NCBI GenBank assembly: GCA_017430675.1
Contig: JAFRMM010000227.1
Coordinates: 1-45,585 of the forward strand
DNA from: Prevotella sp.
GTDB taxonomy: Bacteria; Bacteroidota; Bacteroidia; Bacteroidales; Bacteroidaceae
Length of the DNA: 45,585 nt
Direction of reading: 5' to 3'
Shown: positions 15,001-23,183 of the stretch, piece after piece
Layout: each line of letters starts with the position of its first letter
How positions within the stretch are numbered: the first letter of the stretch is position 1
The notes under the pieces: generated by a model
The model's input: the letters and a program-made list of their open reading frames with translations, nothing else
What the model was told of the DNA's origin: nothing
The model's database searches: none
Made by a program: the position numbers and the translations under genes

Positions 15001-15444
15001 GTTCTTCTCCAACACGAGTGTCCTTGAGTCCAGGTTCTTCTTCGACACCACCATCTCTGCCAATGCCTCGGGATAGGTGACGATGTACCCCCCACCCTGC
15101 CCAGAAAGACGGGCCAGCACCTCCGTACGGAGGATCTCACTGGCGGCATCGCGCTGAGCATACTTGATGGCCCGACGATAACTGGAAGGAAAGAAGAGCA
15201 CATCACGATTGCCCATCAGTTGAGTGAGGTCATGGTAGAAATAGCCAGCCTCTTCAGCATCCTGTAGGATAAAAAGTAACGGAGTTTTGCACTTCTGTAA
15301 CAGACTACCGAACAGCATCGGAGCCGAAGAACCCAACAGACCCTCGAGGAAAATCGTCTTCACCGAAGATTTTCCCAGTTCTCTTACCAATGCCGATACC
15401 TGCGGCAACTTGGCATATTGACTCTCTAATTCCTGTATATTCAT
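12052..15444 (-). CDS. mfd: Transcription-repair coupling factor Mfd
   Basis: 1130 aa, full length for the family. Mfd is an ATP-driven DNA translocase that pushes stalled RNA polymerase off the template and recruits UvrA. In order: UvrB-homologous N-terminal region (LEGLLGSSAPMLFGSL), the RNA-polymerase-interaction/tudor-like domain (QFEIGDFVVHVDHGVGKFGG), the RecG-like helicase with Walker A CGDVGFGKTEV and DEEQ box (IIDEEQKFGV), motif III TMSATPIPRT, and the helicase C-terminal motifs (STTIVENGIDIPNANT, HQMRGRVGRGNRKAFCYLL), then the C-terminal TRCF domain. Near residues 963-974 the coding DNA contains a GC-rich palindrome (12523-12555) giving VATPTQRVGDGG, which I do not expect in the family. 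The start at 15444 follows a TAATTTTG box. Confidence 0.97.
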   Translation of the reverse strand: MNIQELESQYAKLPQVSALVRELGKSSVKTIFLEGLLGSSAPMLFGSLLQKCKTPLLFILQDAEEAGYFYHDLTQLMGNRDVLFFPSSYRRAIKYAQRDAASEILRTEVLARLSGQGGGYIVTYPEALAEMVVSKKNLDSRTLVLEKNQTISVSEIEKTLRGFGFREVDYVYEPGQFALRGSILDVYSFSCEYPYRIDFFGDDIDSIRTFEVEDQLSKEQRDKVEIVPELATSEDKVPFLSFVSKEVVLVTKDYLYVRDAIDRAYQEGFSSQARMEQMEGATEMEQREIERQMQKESQLITGTQFMSDAEQFRRIEFGHRPSSPCKSTLHFNITAQPLFHKNFDLLAKSFEDYLSQGYQIYILADSAKQTERLKEILNSLGTVLSEFTPVDKTLHEGFADDDLHICVFTDHQIFDRFHKYNLKSDKARSGKMALTLKEIQQFEIGDFVVHVDHGVGKFGGLVRMPITNTQGEQTYQEMIKILYQHGDSIYVSIHSLYKVSKYKSQDNGEAPRLSTLGTGQWERLKERTKKHIKDIARDLIKLYAKRRREKGFAFSHDTYLQHELEASFLYEDTPDQLKATQDVKADMEQAKPMDRLVCGDVGFGKTEVAVRAAFKAATDGKQVAVLVPTTVLAYQHFRTFSSRLKDMPVRVDYLTRARSAKQTTELLKDLADGKIDIIIGTHKLIGKTVMFHDLGLLIIDEEQKFGVSTKEKLRQMKSNVDTLTMSATPIPRTLQFSLVGARDLSVIQTPPPNRYPIQTEIHTFGVEIIADAINFEMSRNGQIYFVNNRISQLQEIADMIHKYVPDARVAIGHGQMKPEELEKIVLDFSNYDYDVLLSTTIVENGIDIPNANTIIINGAHNFGLSDLHQMRGRVGRGNRKAFCYLLAPPLAALPPESRRRLEALENFSDLGSGINIAMQDLDIRGAGNLLGSEQSGFISDLGYETYQKILNQAMAELRNENKVATPTQRVGDGGFVDDCALESDIEMYFPDQYVPSDSERMLLYRELDNLANSHRLEADLEAYRKRLIDRFGEIPAVAEELINVVPLRVIGKQLGIEKIMLKQQKMYLYFVSIPDSPYYQSEAFGKVINYMTQNVRRCNLREANGKRSMVVKDIPSVEVALTICRAILTD
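12523..12555. repeat. GC-rich palindrome within mfd
   Basis: GCCACCATCCCCCAC (12523-12537) and GTGGGGGTGGC (12545-12555) are complementary apart from a small bulge, with a 7-base loop. The encoded residues lie in a linker before FVDDCALESDIEM, where extra residues would be tolerated. Confidence 0.5.
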
Positions 15445-15457
15445 TAGAAATTGTGTG

Positions 15458-15465
15458 CAAAATTA
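15458..15465 (-). promoter_or_regulatory. Promoter -7 box for mfd
   Basis: TAATTTTG on the minus strand, 13 bases before the ATG, giving a very short leader. Confidence 0.55.
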
Positions 15466-15499
15466 CGAAAAAGAAGTGAAATTAGTGCCATTTTCTCTT

Positions 15500-15527
15500 T
15501 TTATTTGTATCTTTATTTGTATCTTTG
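15500..15527 (+). promoter_or_regulatory. Promoter with a duplicated 12-bp unit
   Basis: TTTATTTGTATC occurs twice in tandem (15500-15511 and 15512-15523), and the second copy ends in the -7 box TATCTTTG (15520-15527). The first copy creates a second, partial box upstream. The ATG is 16 bases downstream. Confidence 0.6.
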
Positions 15528-15543
15528 CACCATCAATCATCAG

Positions 15544-16296
15544 ATGATGTACAAGAGCGACAGTATAGTTATCATTCCGACCTACAACGAGAAGGAGAAT
15601 ATCGAGAAGATTATCAGAGCGGTATTCGCCTTGGAAAGATGTTTCCATATTCTCGTGATCGACGACGGCTCCCCCGACGGGACGGCAGCCATCGTCAGGG
15701 GTATGATGGCTACAGAGTTCTGTGACCGTCTCTTTATCATCGAACGGAGCGGGAAACTCGGACTGGGTACGGCCTATATCGCTGGGTTCCGATGGGCATT
15801 GGAGCATGACTACGACTACATCTTCGAAATGGATGCCGACTTCAGTCATGATCCCAACGACCTGCCGAGGCTCTATGCCGCCTGTCATGATGAGGGTTAC
15901 GACGTGTCTATCGGCTCCCGTTACGTCAGCGGCGTGAATGTCGTCAACTGGCCCGTTGGCCGTGTGCTGATGAGTTATTTCGCCTCGAAATACGTGCGGG
16001 TCATCACCGGGTTCAAGGTACATGACACCACGGCGGGCTTTGTCTGCTACAAGCGTCGGGTGCTGCAGACCATCGAACTCGATAAGATCCGCTTCAAGGG
16101 CTACGGCTTCCAGATTGAGATGAAATACACCGCCCATAAGATCGGCTTCAAGATCAAGGAGGTGAGTGTGATCTTCGTGAATCGTAAGGAGGGCACCAGT
16201 AAGATGTCTGGCGGCATCTTCGGAGAGGCATTCTTCGGTGTGATGAGGATGAGATGGGACGGCTTCTTTCGGAAATATCCGACGATAAAAGAATGA
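15544..16296 (+). CDS. Polyprenol (dolichol)-phosphate sugar transferase, GT2
   Basis: 250 aa, soluble or peripheral. It is a DPM1-type family 2 glycosyltransferase that moves a sugar from a nucleotide sugar to a polyprenyl phosphate carrier at the inner face of the membrane. Motifs: IIPTYNEKENI, VIDDGSPDGTA (residues 38-48), the metal-binding EMDADFSHDP (95-104), and the acceptor loop SRYVSG. No C-terminal transmembrane domain is present, as in the short bacterial DPM1-like class. ATG 15544 or 15547 is chosen because a promoter box ends at 15527. The next gene starts 12 bases downstream; the three plus-strand genes up to 18248 form one operon. Confidence 0.88.
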   Translation: MMYKSDSIVIIPTYNEKENIEKIIRAVFALERCFHILVIDDGSPDGTAAIVRGMMATEFCDRLFIIERSGKLGLGTAYIAGFRWALEHDYDYIFEMDADFSHDPNDLPRLYAACHDEGYDVSIGSRYVSGVNVVNWPVGRVLMSYFASKYVRVITGFKVHDTTAGFVCYKRRVLQTIELDKIRFKGYGFQIEMKYTAHKIGFKIKEVSVIFVNRKEGTSKMSGGIFGEAFFGVMRMRWDGFFRKYPTIKE

Positions 16297-16308
16297 AAGG
16301 GTGAAAAG

Positions 16309-17082
16309 GTGAAGTTGTTATTAAAGATACTCTATCTAATCTACCAGATATTTATAGGCTTTCCAGTATTAGTGCTGATGACGATCATCACGGCACTGGA
16401 AGTAGGCATCGGTACAACCATCGGCAACGGCCACTTCTGGAGTTACTACCCCGGCCGCTGGTGGGGCAAGATCATCCTCAAGGCTTTTCTGCTGCCTGTC
16501 AAGGTGGAAGGACGCGAAAATCTGGAGAAGAACCAGAGTTACGTGTTTGTATCCAATCACCAGGGCATCTTTGACATCTTCGTCATCTACGGCCATTTGG
16601 GCCGTAACTTCAAGTGGATGATGAAGTATCAGTTGCGGAAGATCCCCTTCTTGGGCTATGCCTGTGAGAAGTCGCACCAGATCTTCGTCGATAAGCGGGG
16701 ACCTAAGAAGATCAAAAAGACCTACGATACAGCACGTGAGATTCTGCAGGAGGGCTATAGTGTGACGGTGTTCCCAGAGGGTGCACGTTCCTTTACAGGG
16801 CACATGGGGAAGTTCAAGAAAGGTGCCTTCGCCCTGGCCGACGAGTTACAACTGCCTGTAGTACCACTGACCATCAACGGTTCCTTTGATGTCCTGCCAC
16901 GCACGAAAGGTTTCATCAACCTCATTAACTGGCACCCGCTGACACTGACCATCCACCATGCCATCTACCCTATCGGACAGGGGCCGGAGAACGTGGATGC
17001 CACCATGCGTCAGGCCTACGATTCCGTGATGTCGGCCCTCGTTCCTAAATACCAAGGCTTTGTAGAAAACCCTGACCAATGA
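16309..17082 (+). CDS. Lysophospholipid acyltransferase, PlsC family
   Basis: 257 aa. N-terminal membrane helix at about residues 6-32, then the acyltransferase motif I NHQGIFD (His84, Asp89), motif II YQLRKIPFLGYACEKSHQIF, motif III FPEGARSF and motif IV VVPLTING. These are the four blocks of 1-acylglycerol-3-phosphate acyltransferases, which place the second acyl chain on phosphatidic acid at the inner membrane. The start is a GTG (16309); no in-frame ATG precedes the first hydrophobic segment. Its stop overlaps the following gene by 4 bases. Confidence 0.92.
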   Translation: MKLLLKILYLIYQIFIGFPVLVLMTIITALEVGIGTTIGNGHFWSYYPGRWWGKIILKAFLLPVKVEGRENLEKNQSYVFVSNHQGIFDIFVIYGHLGRNFKWMMKYQLRKIPFLGYACEKSHQIFVDKRGPKKIKKTYDTAREILQEGYSVTVFPEGARSFTGHMGKFKKGAFALADELQLPVVPLTINGSFDVLPRTKGFINLINWHPLTLTIHHAIYPIGQGPENVDATMRQAYDSVMSALVPKYQGFVENPDQ

Positions 17083-18248
17083 TTGCAAGAGACCTTCCCC
17101 TGTTCCTGCTGCTCGTCCTCATACCTTTTATATATTATGACTTGCGCTATTTCCAACGGAAAAAGGCATGGTGGAAGCGAGTGCTTTTATGGATTCCCTG
17201 TCTGGCGATGGTGGCATATACCATTTATCTGGCGCAGGAACCAGACTTTATCCCCAGCAACGACCGTATCTTCATCCTGTACGGCTACTTGTTCCTGATA
17301 GGTCTGGTCATCGTCCCGATGTGGACCTACGGCATCTGTTCGCTATTGGGCAGAGCATGTCGCAAGATCTTCCACAAACGGAACAACTACGGAAATCTGT
17401 TGGGTCTGCTGAGCATCCCTGCCGTATGGTTCGTGCTGTTCTGGGGTACATTTGTTGGCTTCAACAAACTGGAAGTAAACCACACAGAATATGTTTCCGA
17501 AGATCTGCCAGAGGCTTTCGACGGCTATAAGATCGTATTGTTCTCAGATGCTCATGTAGGCAGTTATATGAAACACAACAGTTGGGTGCTCCAGCGCGCC
17601 ATCGACAGCATCAACGCCCAACGGCCTGACCTGATCGTCTATACAGGCGACCTGCAGAATATCCAGCCGCAAGACATCTATCCCCACATGGATGCGCTCA
17701 GTTCACTGAAAGCCGAAGACGGGGTGTTCTCCGTCCTCGGCAACCATGATTATGCAGACTACTTAGGCTGTGATGACGCGATGAAGATTGCCAACTGCCG
17801 TGAGACTATCAGTCTGGAGCGACAGTTGGGTTGGACACTGCTACAGAATGAGCACCGCACCATCGAGCGCGGCTCTGCCCACATCATCATCGCTGGTATG
17901 GAGAACGACGGTGACGGCAAGAGGTTCCCCCAGAACGGCGATGTCACGAAAACCTTAGATGGCGTAACAGACGGTGACTTTATTCTTATGCTTGAGCACG
18001 ACCCCTCGGCCTGGCAGCGCAAGATCGTCCCCGACAAGCGCGCCCAACTTACCCTCAGCGGCCATACCCATGCCATGCAATTCAACATCTTCGGCTGGTG
18101 CCCCATGTCACTTACGGGCAAGGAATTCTGGGGTTGGTACAAAAATGACCGACAGTCACTTTTCGTAACTGCCGGTCTTGGTGGACTCATTCCCTTCCGC
18201 TTTGGTGCAACGGGTGAGATTGTTGTCCTCACCCTCAGAAAGAACTGA
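17079..18248 (+). CDS. Membrane-anchored metallophosphoesterase
   Basis: 389 aa. About three or four transmembrane segments occupy residues 5-22, 34-52, 65-90 and 108-128; the calcineurin-like domain follows, with all five metal-binding blocks: FSDAHVG (Asp157, His159), YTGDLQN, LGNHDYAD, GMENDGDG and LSGHTHAMQF. It resembles the YkuE/YaeI group, some of which act on lipid-linked substrates such as UDP-diacylglucosamine. Location in one operon with a polyprenol-phosphate glycosyltransferase and an acyltransferase supports a job in envelope lipid metabolism, but the substrate is not revealed by sequence. Confidence 0.88.
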   Translation: MIARDLPLFLLLVLIPFIYYDLRYFQRKKAWWKRVLLWIPCLAMVAYTIYLAQEPDFIPSNDRIFILYGYLFLIGLVIVPMWTYGICSLLGRACRKIFHKRNNYGNLLGLLSIPAVWFVLFWGTFVGFNKLEVNHTEYVSEDLPEAFDGYKIVLFSDAHVGSYMKHNSWVLQRAIDSINAQRPDLIVYTGDLQNIQPQDIYPHMDALSSLKAEDGVFSVLGNHDYADYLGCDDAMKIANCRETISLERQLGWTLLQNEHRTIERGSAHIIIAGMENDGDGKRFPQNGDVTKTLDGVTDGDFILMLEHDPSAWQRKIVPDKRAQLTLSGHTHAMQFNIFGWCPMSLTGKEFWGWYKNDRQSLFVTAGLGGLIPFRFGATGEIVVLTLRKN

Positions 18249-18263
18249 TATTTCCCTGTTTGT

Positions 18264-18740
18264 TCAGAACTTCGCCATCTTAATGGCTACGACGGCGCAC
18301 TCATCCCCCTTATTACCATGCTTTCCACCCGCACGATCCTTTGCCTGTTGGAGATCGTTGGTCGTCAGAAGACCATAGATGACAGGTATATTGCTTGTGG
18401 CATTCAAACGGGCGATTCCCTCAGTGACACCCTGACAGATATAATCAAAGTGGGGTGTCTCGCCACGGATGACACTGCCAAGAATAATCACGGCATCGTA
18501 GCCGTCGTTGAGCGTCATCTGGTGGGCACCATAGATCAACTCAAAACTACCTGGCACGGGCTTCACATGGATATTCTCAGGCAGAGCCCCATGCTTCTCC
18601 AAGGTGGAGACGCAGCCCTCAAGCAAGGCTCCCGTGATCTCTGGATTCCATTCAGCCACGACGACACCGAAAATCATGTTCGACGCATCGGGAACTTTCG
18701 AGAAGTCGTAATCGCTGAGGTTGTGGAGTGCTGTGGCCAT
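18264..18740 (-). CDS. ribH: 6,7-dimethyl-8-ribityllumazine synthase
   Basis: 158 aa, full length. It condenses 5-amino-6-ribitylaminouracil with 3,4-dihydroxybutanone 4-phosphate, the penultimate riboflavin step, and forms 60-mer or smaller shells. Signatures: [21 protein letters not shown] (substrate loop), [20 protein letters not shown] with the catalytic His, and [15 protein letters not shown]. It starts 1 base after the stop of the TPR gene, so the two share a transcript. I saw no FMN riboswitch in front of the operon. It is convergent with the phosphoesterase gene, 15 bases apart. Confidence 0.97.
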   Translation of the reverse strand: MATALHNLSDYDFSKVPDASNMIFGVVVAEWNPEITGALLEGCVSTLEKHGALPENIHVKPVPGSFELIYGAHQMTLNDGYDAVIILGSVIRGETPHFDYICQGVTEGIARLNATSNIPVIYGLLTTNDLQQAKDRAGGKHGNKGDECAVVAIKMAKF

Positions 18741-18741
18741 C

Positions 18742-19422
18742 TTATTTTGCGGAAACGCGCTCGATATACTCGTCGATGCGAGAGTACATCATCGAATTGA
18801 AATACTTCTCCTTCACCTGCTGATACAGTTTCAGGGCCTCATCGGCCTTACCCTGGCTCTCGAGGATCTCACCAGCCTGTACGAGGAAGGTGGGTGACAG
18901 TGAGTTGTTGTCAGCCTTTTCGGCAGCCTTCTTCAGATGAGAGACGGCCTTGTCAAGTTGATTCAGATGAGCGTAGGCATTGCCAAGGGCACCCTCAGCC
19001 ACGGGACTGATCATGGCGTCATCGGCACCGTCATACTTCTCCAGATACTTCACAGCCTCATCCCACTTGCCAAGTTGGGCGTTGCAGAGTCCGGCATAGA
19101 GATTGGCCAGATTACCGGCAGCGGTGCTGCTGTACTCATCAGCGAGTTTGGCGAAGCCCTTGAAACCAGCGCTGTCACCTGCCAGAGCCTGTTGGAAGAG
19201 ACCCTGTGCAAAGTAATCCTGTCCCTTGGCGATAGCCGTGCTGGCCTTCTGCTCGTTGGGCTCGGAGATATAAGTCTTGTAAAGTACTGCGCCGGCAATG
19301 ATGACGATGAGAGCCACCACCACGGCGATAATAGCCTTCTTGTTCTTCAAAAAGAAGGCCTCACTCTTGTTCAGGGTCTCCTCCATTGTAGGAGCAGCCT
19401 GCTGTTGATTCTTTGTTGCCAT
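18742..19422 (-). CDS. TPR-repeat protein with an N-terminal membrane anchor
   Basis: 226 aa. A cytoplasmic N-terminal tail ([20 protein letters not shown]) precedes one transmembrane helix at about residues 29-50 ([19 protein letters not shown]); the remainder is tetratricopeptide repeats ([40 protein letters not shown]) facing the periplasm. The layout resembles YfgM, a periplasmic chaperone-trafficking protein. It lies directly upstream of ribH, a common arrangement in this group that has no evident functional logic. The promoter box TAACTTTG is at 19457-19464. Confidence 0.88.
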   Translation of the reverse strand: MATKNQQQAAPTMEETLNKSEAFFLKNKKAIIAVVVALIVIIAGAVLYKTYISEPNEQKASTAIAKGQDYFAQGLFQQALAGDSAGFKGFAKLADEYSSTAAGNLANLYAGLCNAQLGKWDEAVKYLEKYDGADDAMISPVAEGALGNAYAHLNQLDKAVSHLKKAAEKADNNSLSPTFLVQAGEILESQGKADEALKLYQQVKEKYFNSMMYSRIDEYIERVSAK

Positions 19423-19456
19423 TATATTTTTTGTATTAATTTTCGAAAATCGGGTG

Positions 19457-19464
19457 CAAAGTTA
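19457..19464 (-). promoter_or_regulatory. Promoter -7 box for the TPR-ribH operon
   Basis: TAACTTTG on the minus strand, 34 bases upstream of the start codon, divergent from recF. Confidence 0.6.
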
Positions 19465-19559
19465 CAATAAAAAAGTGAAAAACAAAAAGAAAAACCAAAA
19501 AATATGTACCTTTGGCCTACGGCCGAAGATACTCACGTTCGAGAAAACTCAAAAAACTT

Positions 19560-19590
19560 TTGGTTTTCTACTCACTTATTCGTATCTTTG
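19560..19590 (+). promoter_or_regulatory. recF promoter; near-leaderless
   Basis: TTG (19560-19562), 20 bases, then TATCTTTG (19583-19590). The recF ATG begins only 4 bases after the box, so the transcript has almost no leader. An additional TACCTTTG box at 19507-19514 is followed by a small hairpin GGCC-TAC-GGCC and might supply a leadered transcript. Confidence 0.65.
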
Positions 19591-19594
19591 CCCC

Positions 19595-20680
19595 ATGATT
19601 CTCGAAAAGTTGTCGCTCATTAACTATAAGAACATTCCATCGGCCACGCTGGAACTGTCGCCAAAGATCAATTGTCTCATCGGCCAGAACGGTGTGGGCA
19701 AGACGAACGTGCTCGACGCGATCTTCTTCCTCTCGTTCTGTCATTCGGCTGGCAACCCCATCGACTCGCAGGTCATCAGACACGGACAGGACTTCCTGAT
19801 GATCGAGGGCAACTACTCCGACGACCTGAACATCTACTGCGGCATGAAGCGCGGCACGAAGAAGCACTTCAAGCGCAACAAGAAGGAATACACGCGACTG
19901 TCGGAGCATATCGGACTGATACCGCTGGTGATGGTGTCGCCCTCTGACACGCTGCTCATCGAGGGCGGCAGTGAGGAGCGCCGGCGGCTGATGGATCTGG
20001 TGATCTCACAGTACGACCGCAACTATATCGACTCCATCAACCGCTACAACAAAGCCCTGCAGCAGCGGAACGTGATGCTGAAACTGGAGGATGAGCCCGA
20101 CCCAGAGGTGATGAGCCTGTGGGAGGAGCAGATGGCTATCGAGGGGGAACGGATCTATGAGCGGCGCGCAGCCTTCGTCAAGGAACTGGTGCCCATCTTC
20201 CAGCATTACTACGAACGGATTTCCGACAACAAGGAACAGGTAGCCATCGAGTACGTGTCGCACTGTCAGCGGGGGCCGTTGCTAGAGGTGATCCAGCGCG
20301 ACAGGCAGAAGGACAGAATCATGGGTTTCTCATTACACGGTGTGCATCGCGACGACCTGGTCTTTTCGTTAGGCGGACATCCCCTGAAACGGGAGGGCAG
20401 TCAGGGACAGCACAAGACATTCGTCATCTCACTGAAGTTAGCACAGTTTGACTTCCTCCGACGCACGAACAACCAGACGACTCCCCTACTACTGCTCGAT
20501 GACATCTTCGACAAGTTGGATGCCGGACGTGTGGAACAGATTGTCAGACTGGTGGCGGGCGACGAGTTCGGACAGATATTCATTACGGATACCAACCGCG
20601 AGCACTTAGACAGTATCCTGAGCCGTTCGTCGCACGACTATAAGATTTTCCACGTCAATAACGGAGAGATCGATGTTTAA
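19595..20680 (+). CDS. recF: DNA replication and repair protein RecF
   Basis: 361 aa, usual length. RecF is an SMC-like ATPase that binds gapped DNA and helps load RecA in the RecFOR pathway. The protein begins MILEKLSLINYKNI, the conserved RecF start; Walker A is GQNGVGKTN (30-38), the signature motif is KREGSQGQHKTFVISLKLAQ and Walker B is TPLLLLDDIFDKLD, with D-loop DAGR. The start at 19595 is fixed by this conserved beginning. The dciA-like gene overlaps its 3' end by 8 bases. Confidence 0.97.
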   Translation: MILEKLSLINYKNIPSATLELSPKINCLIGQNGVGKTNVLDAIFFLSFCHSAGNPIDSQVIRHGQDFLMIEGNYSDDLNIYCGMKRGTKKHFKRNKKEYTRLSEHIGLIPLVMVSPSDTLLIEGGSEERRRLMDLVISQYDRNYIDSINRYNKALQQRNVMLKLEDEPDPEVMSLWEEQMAIEGERIYERRAAFVKELVPIFQHYYERISDNKEQVAIEYVSHCQRGPLLEVIQRDRQKDRIMGFSLHGVHRDDLVFSLGGHPLKREGSQGQHKTFVISLKLAQFDFLRRTNNQTTPLLLLDDIFDKLDAGRVEQIVRLVAGDEFGQIFITDTNREHLDSILSRSSHDYKIFHVNNGEIDV

Positions 20681-20963
20681 GAGAGACGTACAACAGATCA
20701 AAGACCTGATCCTGCGAAACCTACGGGCACAGGGATTAGAGACGCCGCTCCTGCAAAAGCGACTCATCGACGCATGGCCGACGGTGATGGGCGAGGTCAT
20801 CGCAGGATATACCAAGAACCTCCATATCCGTAACCAGACGCTGTTCGTGCATCTGACAAATCCTGCTTTAAGAGCAGACCTCTCCATGCAACGGCAGGAA
20901 ATTTTGAGAAAGTTGAATGAGAGCGTGGGGAGTCAGGTCATCGCGGATATACGATTCAATTAA
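20673..20963 (+). CDS. DUF721 (DciA-like) protein
   Basis: 96 aa with DciA/DUF721 features: a helical N-terminus (VQQIKDLILRNLRAQGL), the segment AWPTVMGEVIAGYTKNLHIR and the strand-rich part LFVHLTNPALRADLSMQRQE. DciA proteins load the replicative helicase DnaB in bacteria that lack DnaC or DnaI. Its start overlaps recF by 8 bases, and the pairing of recF with DUF721 is common. Its stop overlaps the stop of the convergent cyclo-ligase gene by 4 bases. Confidence 0.85.
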   Translation: MFKRDVQQIKDLILRNLRAQGLETPLLQKRLIDAWPTVMGEVIAGYTKNLHIRNQTLFVHLTNPALRADLSMQRQEILRKLNESVGSQVIADIRFN

Positions 20964-21487
20964 AACACTTCATCCACTGGAATATCGAACTCATCCACTG
21001 GGACTTCATCAACTTTCTGGAAGTCGAAACAGAGGCCGAGGAGTTTAGGGGGCACACCGAGAGCGCAGAGGAAACGGTCGTAGTAGCCGCGGCCACGGCC
21101 GAGGCGATAGCCACGGGCATCGAAGGCGATGCCAGGGATGAGTGCGATGTCGATGGCGGAAAAGTCAGTAAAAAGCGCACCAACAGGTTCCATGATATGA
21201 AAAGCACCTTCGCGGAGGTCATGGCGACCCGTATAGCGGCGCAGTTCCATCGTCTCATTGTCAATGACTTTTGGCAGTAGGACAGTCTTACCCTCTGCCA
21301 CCAGTTCATCGATCAGTTGGTGGGTGCATACCTCATCAGGCAGGGAATAGTAGGCCATGACGGTCTGGGCCTCAGCCAGACGGACCTTTAGCCGGACCAT
21401 AATAGGAAGCGACAGTTCCTCCAGTTGTGCTGGGGTGAACTGCCGTTTCTGTTTCCTGATTAATTCCCTGAGTTCGTCCTTACGCAT
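20960..21487 (-). CDS. 5-formyltetrahydrofolate cyclo-ligase
   Basis: 175 aa. It converts 5-formyl-THF to 5,10-methenyl-THF with ATP and so recycles a dead-end folate. The beginning MRKDELRELIRKQKRQFTP, the middle AYYSLPDEVCTHQLI and the ATP-binding signature GIAFDARGYRLGRGRGYYDRF identify the family. The start at 21487 overlaps the end of the S41 protease gene by 8 bases; the longer frame that extends to 21637 is read-through into that gene and lacks family similarity. It is the last gene of the M3/dCMP deaminase/S41 operon. Confidence 0.95.
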   Translation of the reverse strand: MRKDELRELIRKQKRQFTPAQLEELSLPIMVRLKVRLAEAQTVMAYYSLPDEVCTHQLIDELVAEGKTVLLPKVIDNETMELRRYTGRHDLREGAFHIMEPVGALFTDFSAIDIALIPGIAFDARGYRLGRGRGYYDRFLCALGVPPKLLGLCFDFQKVDEVPVDEFDIPVDEVF

Positions 21488-23183
21488 GGGCAACACTGGT
21501 TTTCGGCATCTGACGACAGCGACTGTCGAAAAGCATTGCCACCTTACCGACAGATCCTTCAACTGGTGCAACATTCTCTGGGAATGCAGCCCCATCACGG
21601 AAGAGGCGGAGGGTCTCGATGATGGCAGGATCATCACGGTTCAGGTATTCCGTCCATGCCTGTTCATTGAGGATATTATAGATGATGCGGCTATTGACGA
21701 AACGCTCCAGCAACTTGTATGATTTCTGGATCATGAGATTACGGCGCTTCAGCCCGTTCTTGTCGGCAAAGGAGACAAACTTCTCCACCGTGTTCTGACC
21801 CTTAAGATAGCGTTCCATCTCCCACACATCAGTAAAACTGCTCAACTTGGTGCGGTTCTCATCCGTGTAGTTATAGGCGAACTGCAGGATCAGACCCGTC
21901 ATGGATGCCTCCTTGTAATAAGAAGTCATGCCAAGCGTATCCTCTGGGATGAAGATATCAGGTGTGATGCCACCACCGCCATAGACCGTACGGCCATTAT
22001 TGGTGTGATAGGCGGGACCCGTATGGCGGATGCTGTCCTGGGAGAAGAACTCCCCATGCTGGTAACGGTTCATCCAGTCACCCTCATAGTCCTCACCGTC
22101 AGCATACGGCTTCTGAATACAACGGCCAGAGGGGGTATAATAACGGGCGATGGTCAGACGGATCATCGAGTGGTCCGTAAACTCCATGGGCTTCTGTACC
22201 AGTCCCTTACCGAAGGAACGACGCCCCACGATAGTACCGCGGTCATTATCCTGAATAGCCCCTGCGAGGATCTCCGAAGCGGAGGCAGACCCTTCATCAA
22301 CGAGGATCACAAGTGGAATGCGCTGGTAGGAGCCACGCCCGTCGGCACGATACTCCTGACGCGGATAGCGACGCCCCTCCGTATAGACGATCAGTTGTCC
22401 TTTGGACAGGAACTCGTTGGCAATCTGCACAGCCGACTCCAGATAACCACCCGTATTGCTGCGCAGGTCGATGACGAGATTAGAAAAGCCCTTCTGGGAG
22501 AGTTTCGCCAAAGCGATCAACAGTTCCGGATAGGTATTCTCGCCGAAATTACGGATCTTGATATAGCCGCTCTCGTCGTCGAGCATATAGCAAGACGTCA
22601 CACTCTTTGTGGGGATCTCCCCACGGGTGACGGTAATGTGCTGCACCTTCTTCTCACCATAACGGAGGATACCCAGTTTCACCTTCGTATCCTTCGGTCC
22701 TTTCAGACGATGCATAGCCTCCTCATTGGTTACTTTCTTTCCCACGAAGACGGAGTCATCCACCTCCACGATCTTGTCGCCAGCCAACACCCCTGCACGC
22801 TCAGCGGGACCGTTGCTGATCACGCCCTGCACACGGATGGTGTCCTGACGGATGGTAAACTCGATGCCGATGCCAGAGAAGGAGCCACGGAGGTCGTCGT
22901 TGGCGATCTCTCCCTCACGGGCCGTGATATAGACTGAATGAGGATCAAGTTCACTCAGGATCTGGGGCATGGCCTTCTCCACAAGGTCGTTGATATTCAC
23001 CGTGTCCACATACTGATCATCGATAATGTGTAGCAGGTTGTTAAGTTTGTTACCACTGGAGTTAATGATGTTCAGCCGATTGCCAGAGAAGTGGTTGGCA
23101 TAGAAGGAGCCTATCAGGATACCTATCACGACTGATACAGCCATCCAAAGCGGTGTAAACCTGTGAGTCTTATTGTTATTCAT
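21480..23183 (-). CDS. S41-family C-terminal processing protease
   Basis: 567 aa. A signal/anchor helix at about residues 11-27 is followed by a CtpA-like N-terminal part (DDQYVDTVN), a PDZ domain (about 95-185, SFSGIGIEFT...GPAERAGVLAGDKI) and the S41 catalytic domain with FSNLVIDLRSNTGGYLESAV, the nucleophile region GSASASEILAGA (about 298-309) and the general-base Lys in RRSFGKGLVQ (about 326). About 190 further residues follow, longer than in minimal CtpA. It probably trims C-termini of periplasmic proteins. The start at 23183 (MNNNKTHRF) was chosen because the preceding gene ends at 23176, an 8-base overlap. Confidence 0.93.
   Translation of the reverse strand: MNNNKTHRFTPLWMAVSVVIGILIGSFYANHFSGNRLNIINSSGNKLNNLLHIIDDQYVDTVNINDLVEKAMPQILSELDPHSVYITAREGEIANDDLRGSFSGIGIEFTIRQDTIRVQGVISNGPAERAGVLAGDKIVEVDDSVFVGKKVTNEEAMHRLKGPKDTKVKLGILRYGEKKVQHITVTRGEIPTKSVTSCYMLDDESGYIKIRNFGENTYPELLIALAKLSQKGFSNLVIDLRSNTGGYLESAVQIANEFLSKGQLIVYTEGRRYPRQEYRADGRGSYQRIPLVILVDEGSASASEILAGAIQDNDRGTIVGRRSFGKGLVQKPMEFTDHSMIRLTIARYYTPSGRCIQKPYADGEDYEGDWMNRYQHGEFFSQDSIRHTGPAYHTNNGRTVYGGGGITPDIFIPEDTLGMTSYYKEASMTGLILQFAYNYTDENRTKLSSFTDVWEMERYLKGQNTVEKFVSFADKNGLKRRNLMIQKSYKLLERFVNSRIIYNILNEQAWTEYLNRDDPAIIETLRLFRDGAAFPENVAPVEGSVGKVAMLFDSRCRQMPKTSVAHA

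Noticed and set aside
21488..21637. N-terminal extension of the cyclo-ligase
   Set aside because: Lies entirely in the S41 protease coding region in another frame and lacks family similarity; ATG 21485-21487 matches the family start.
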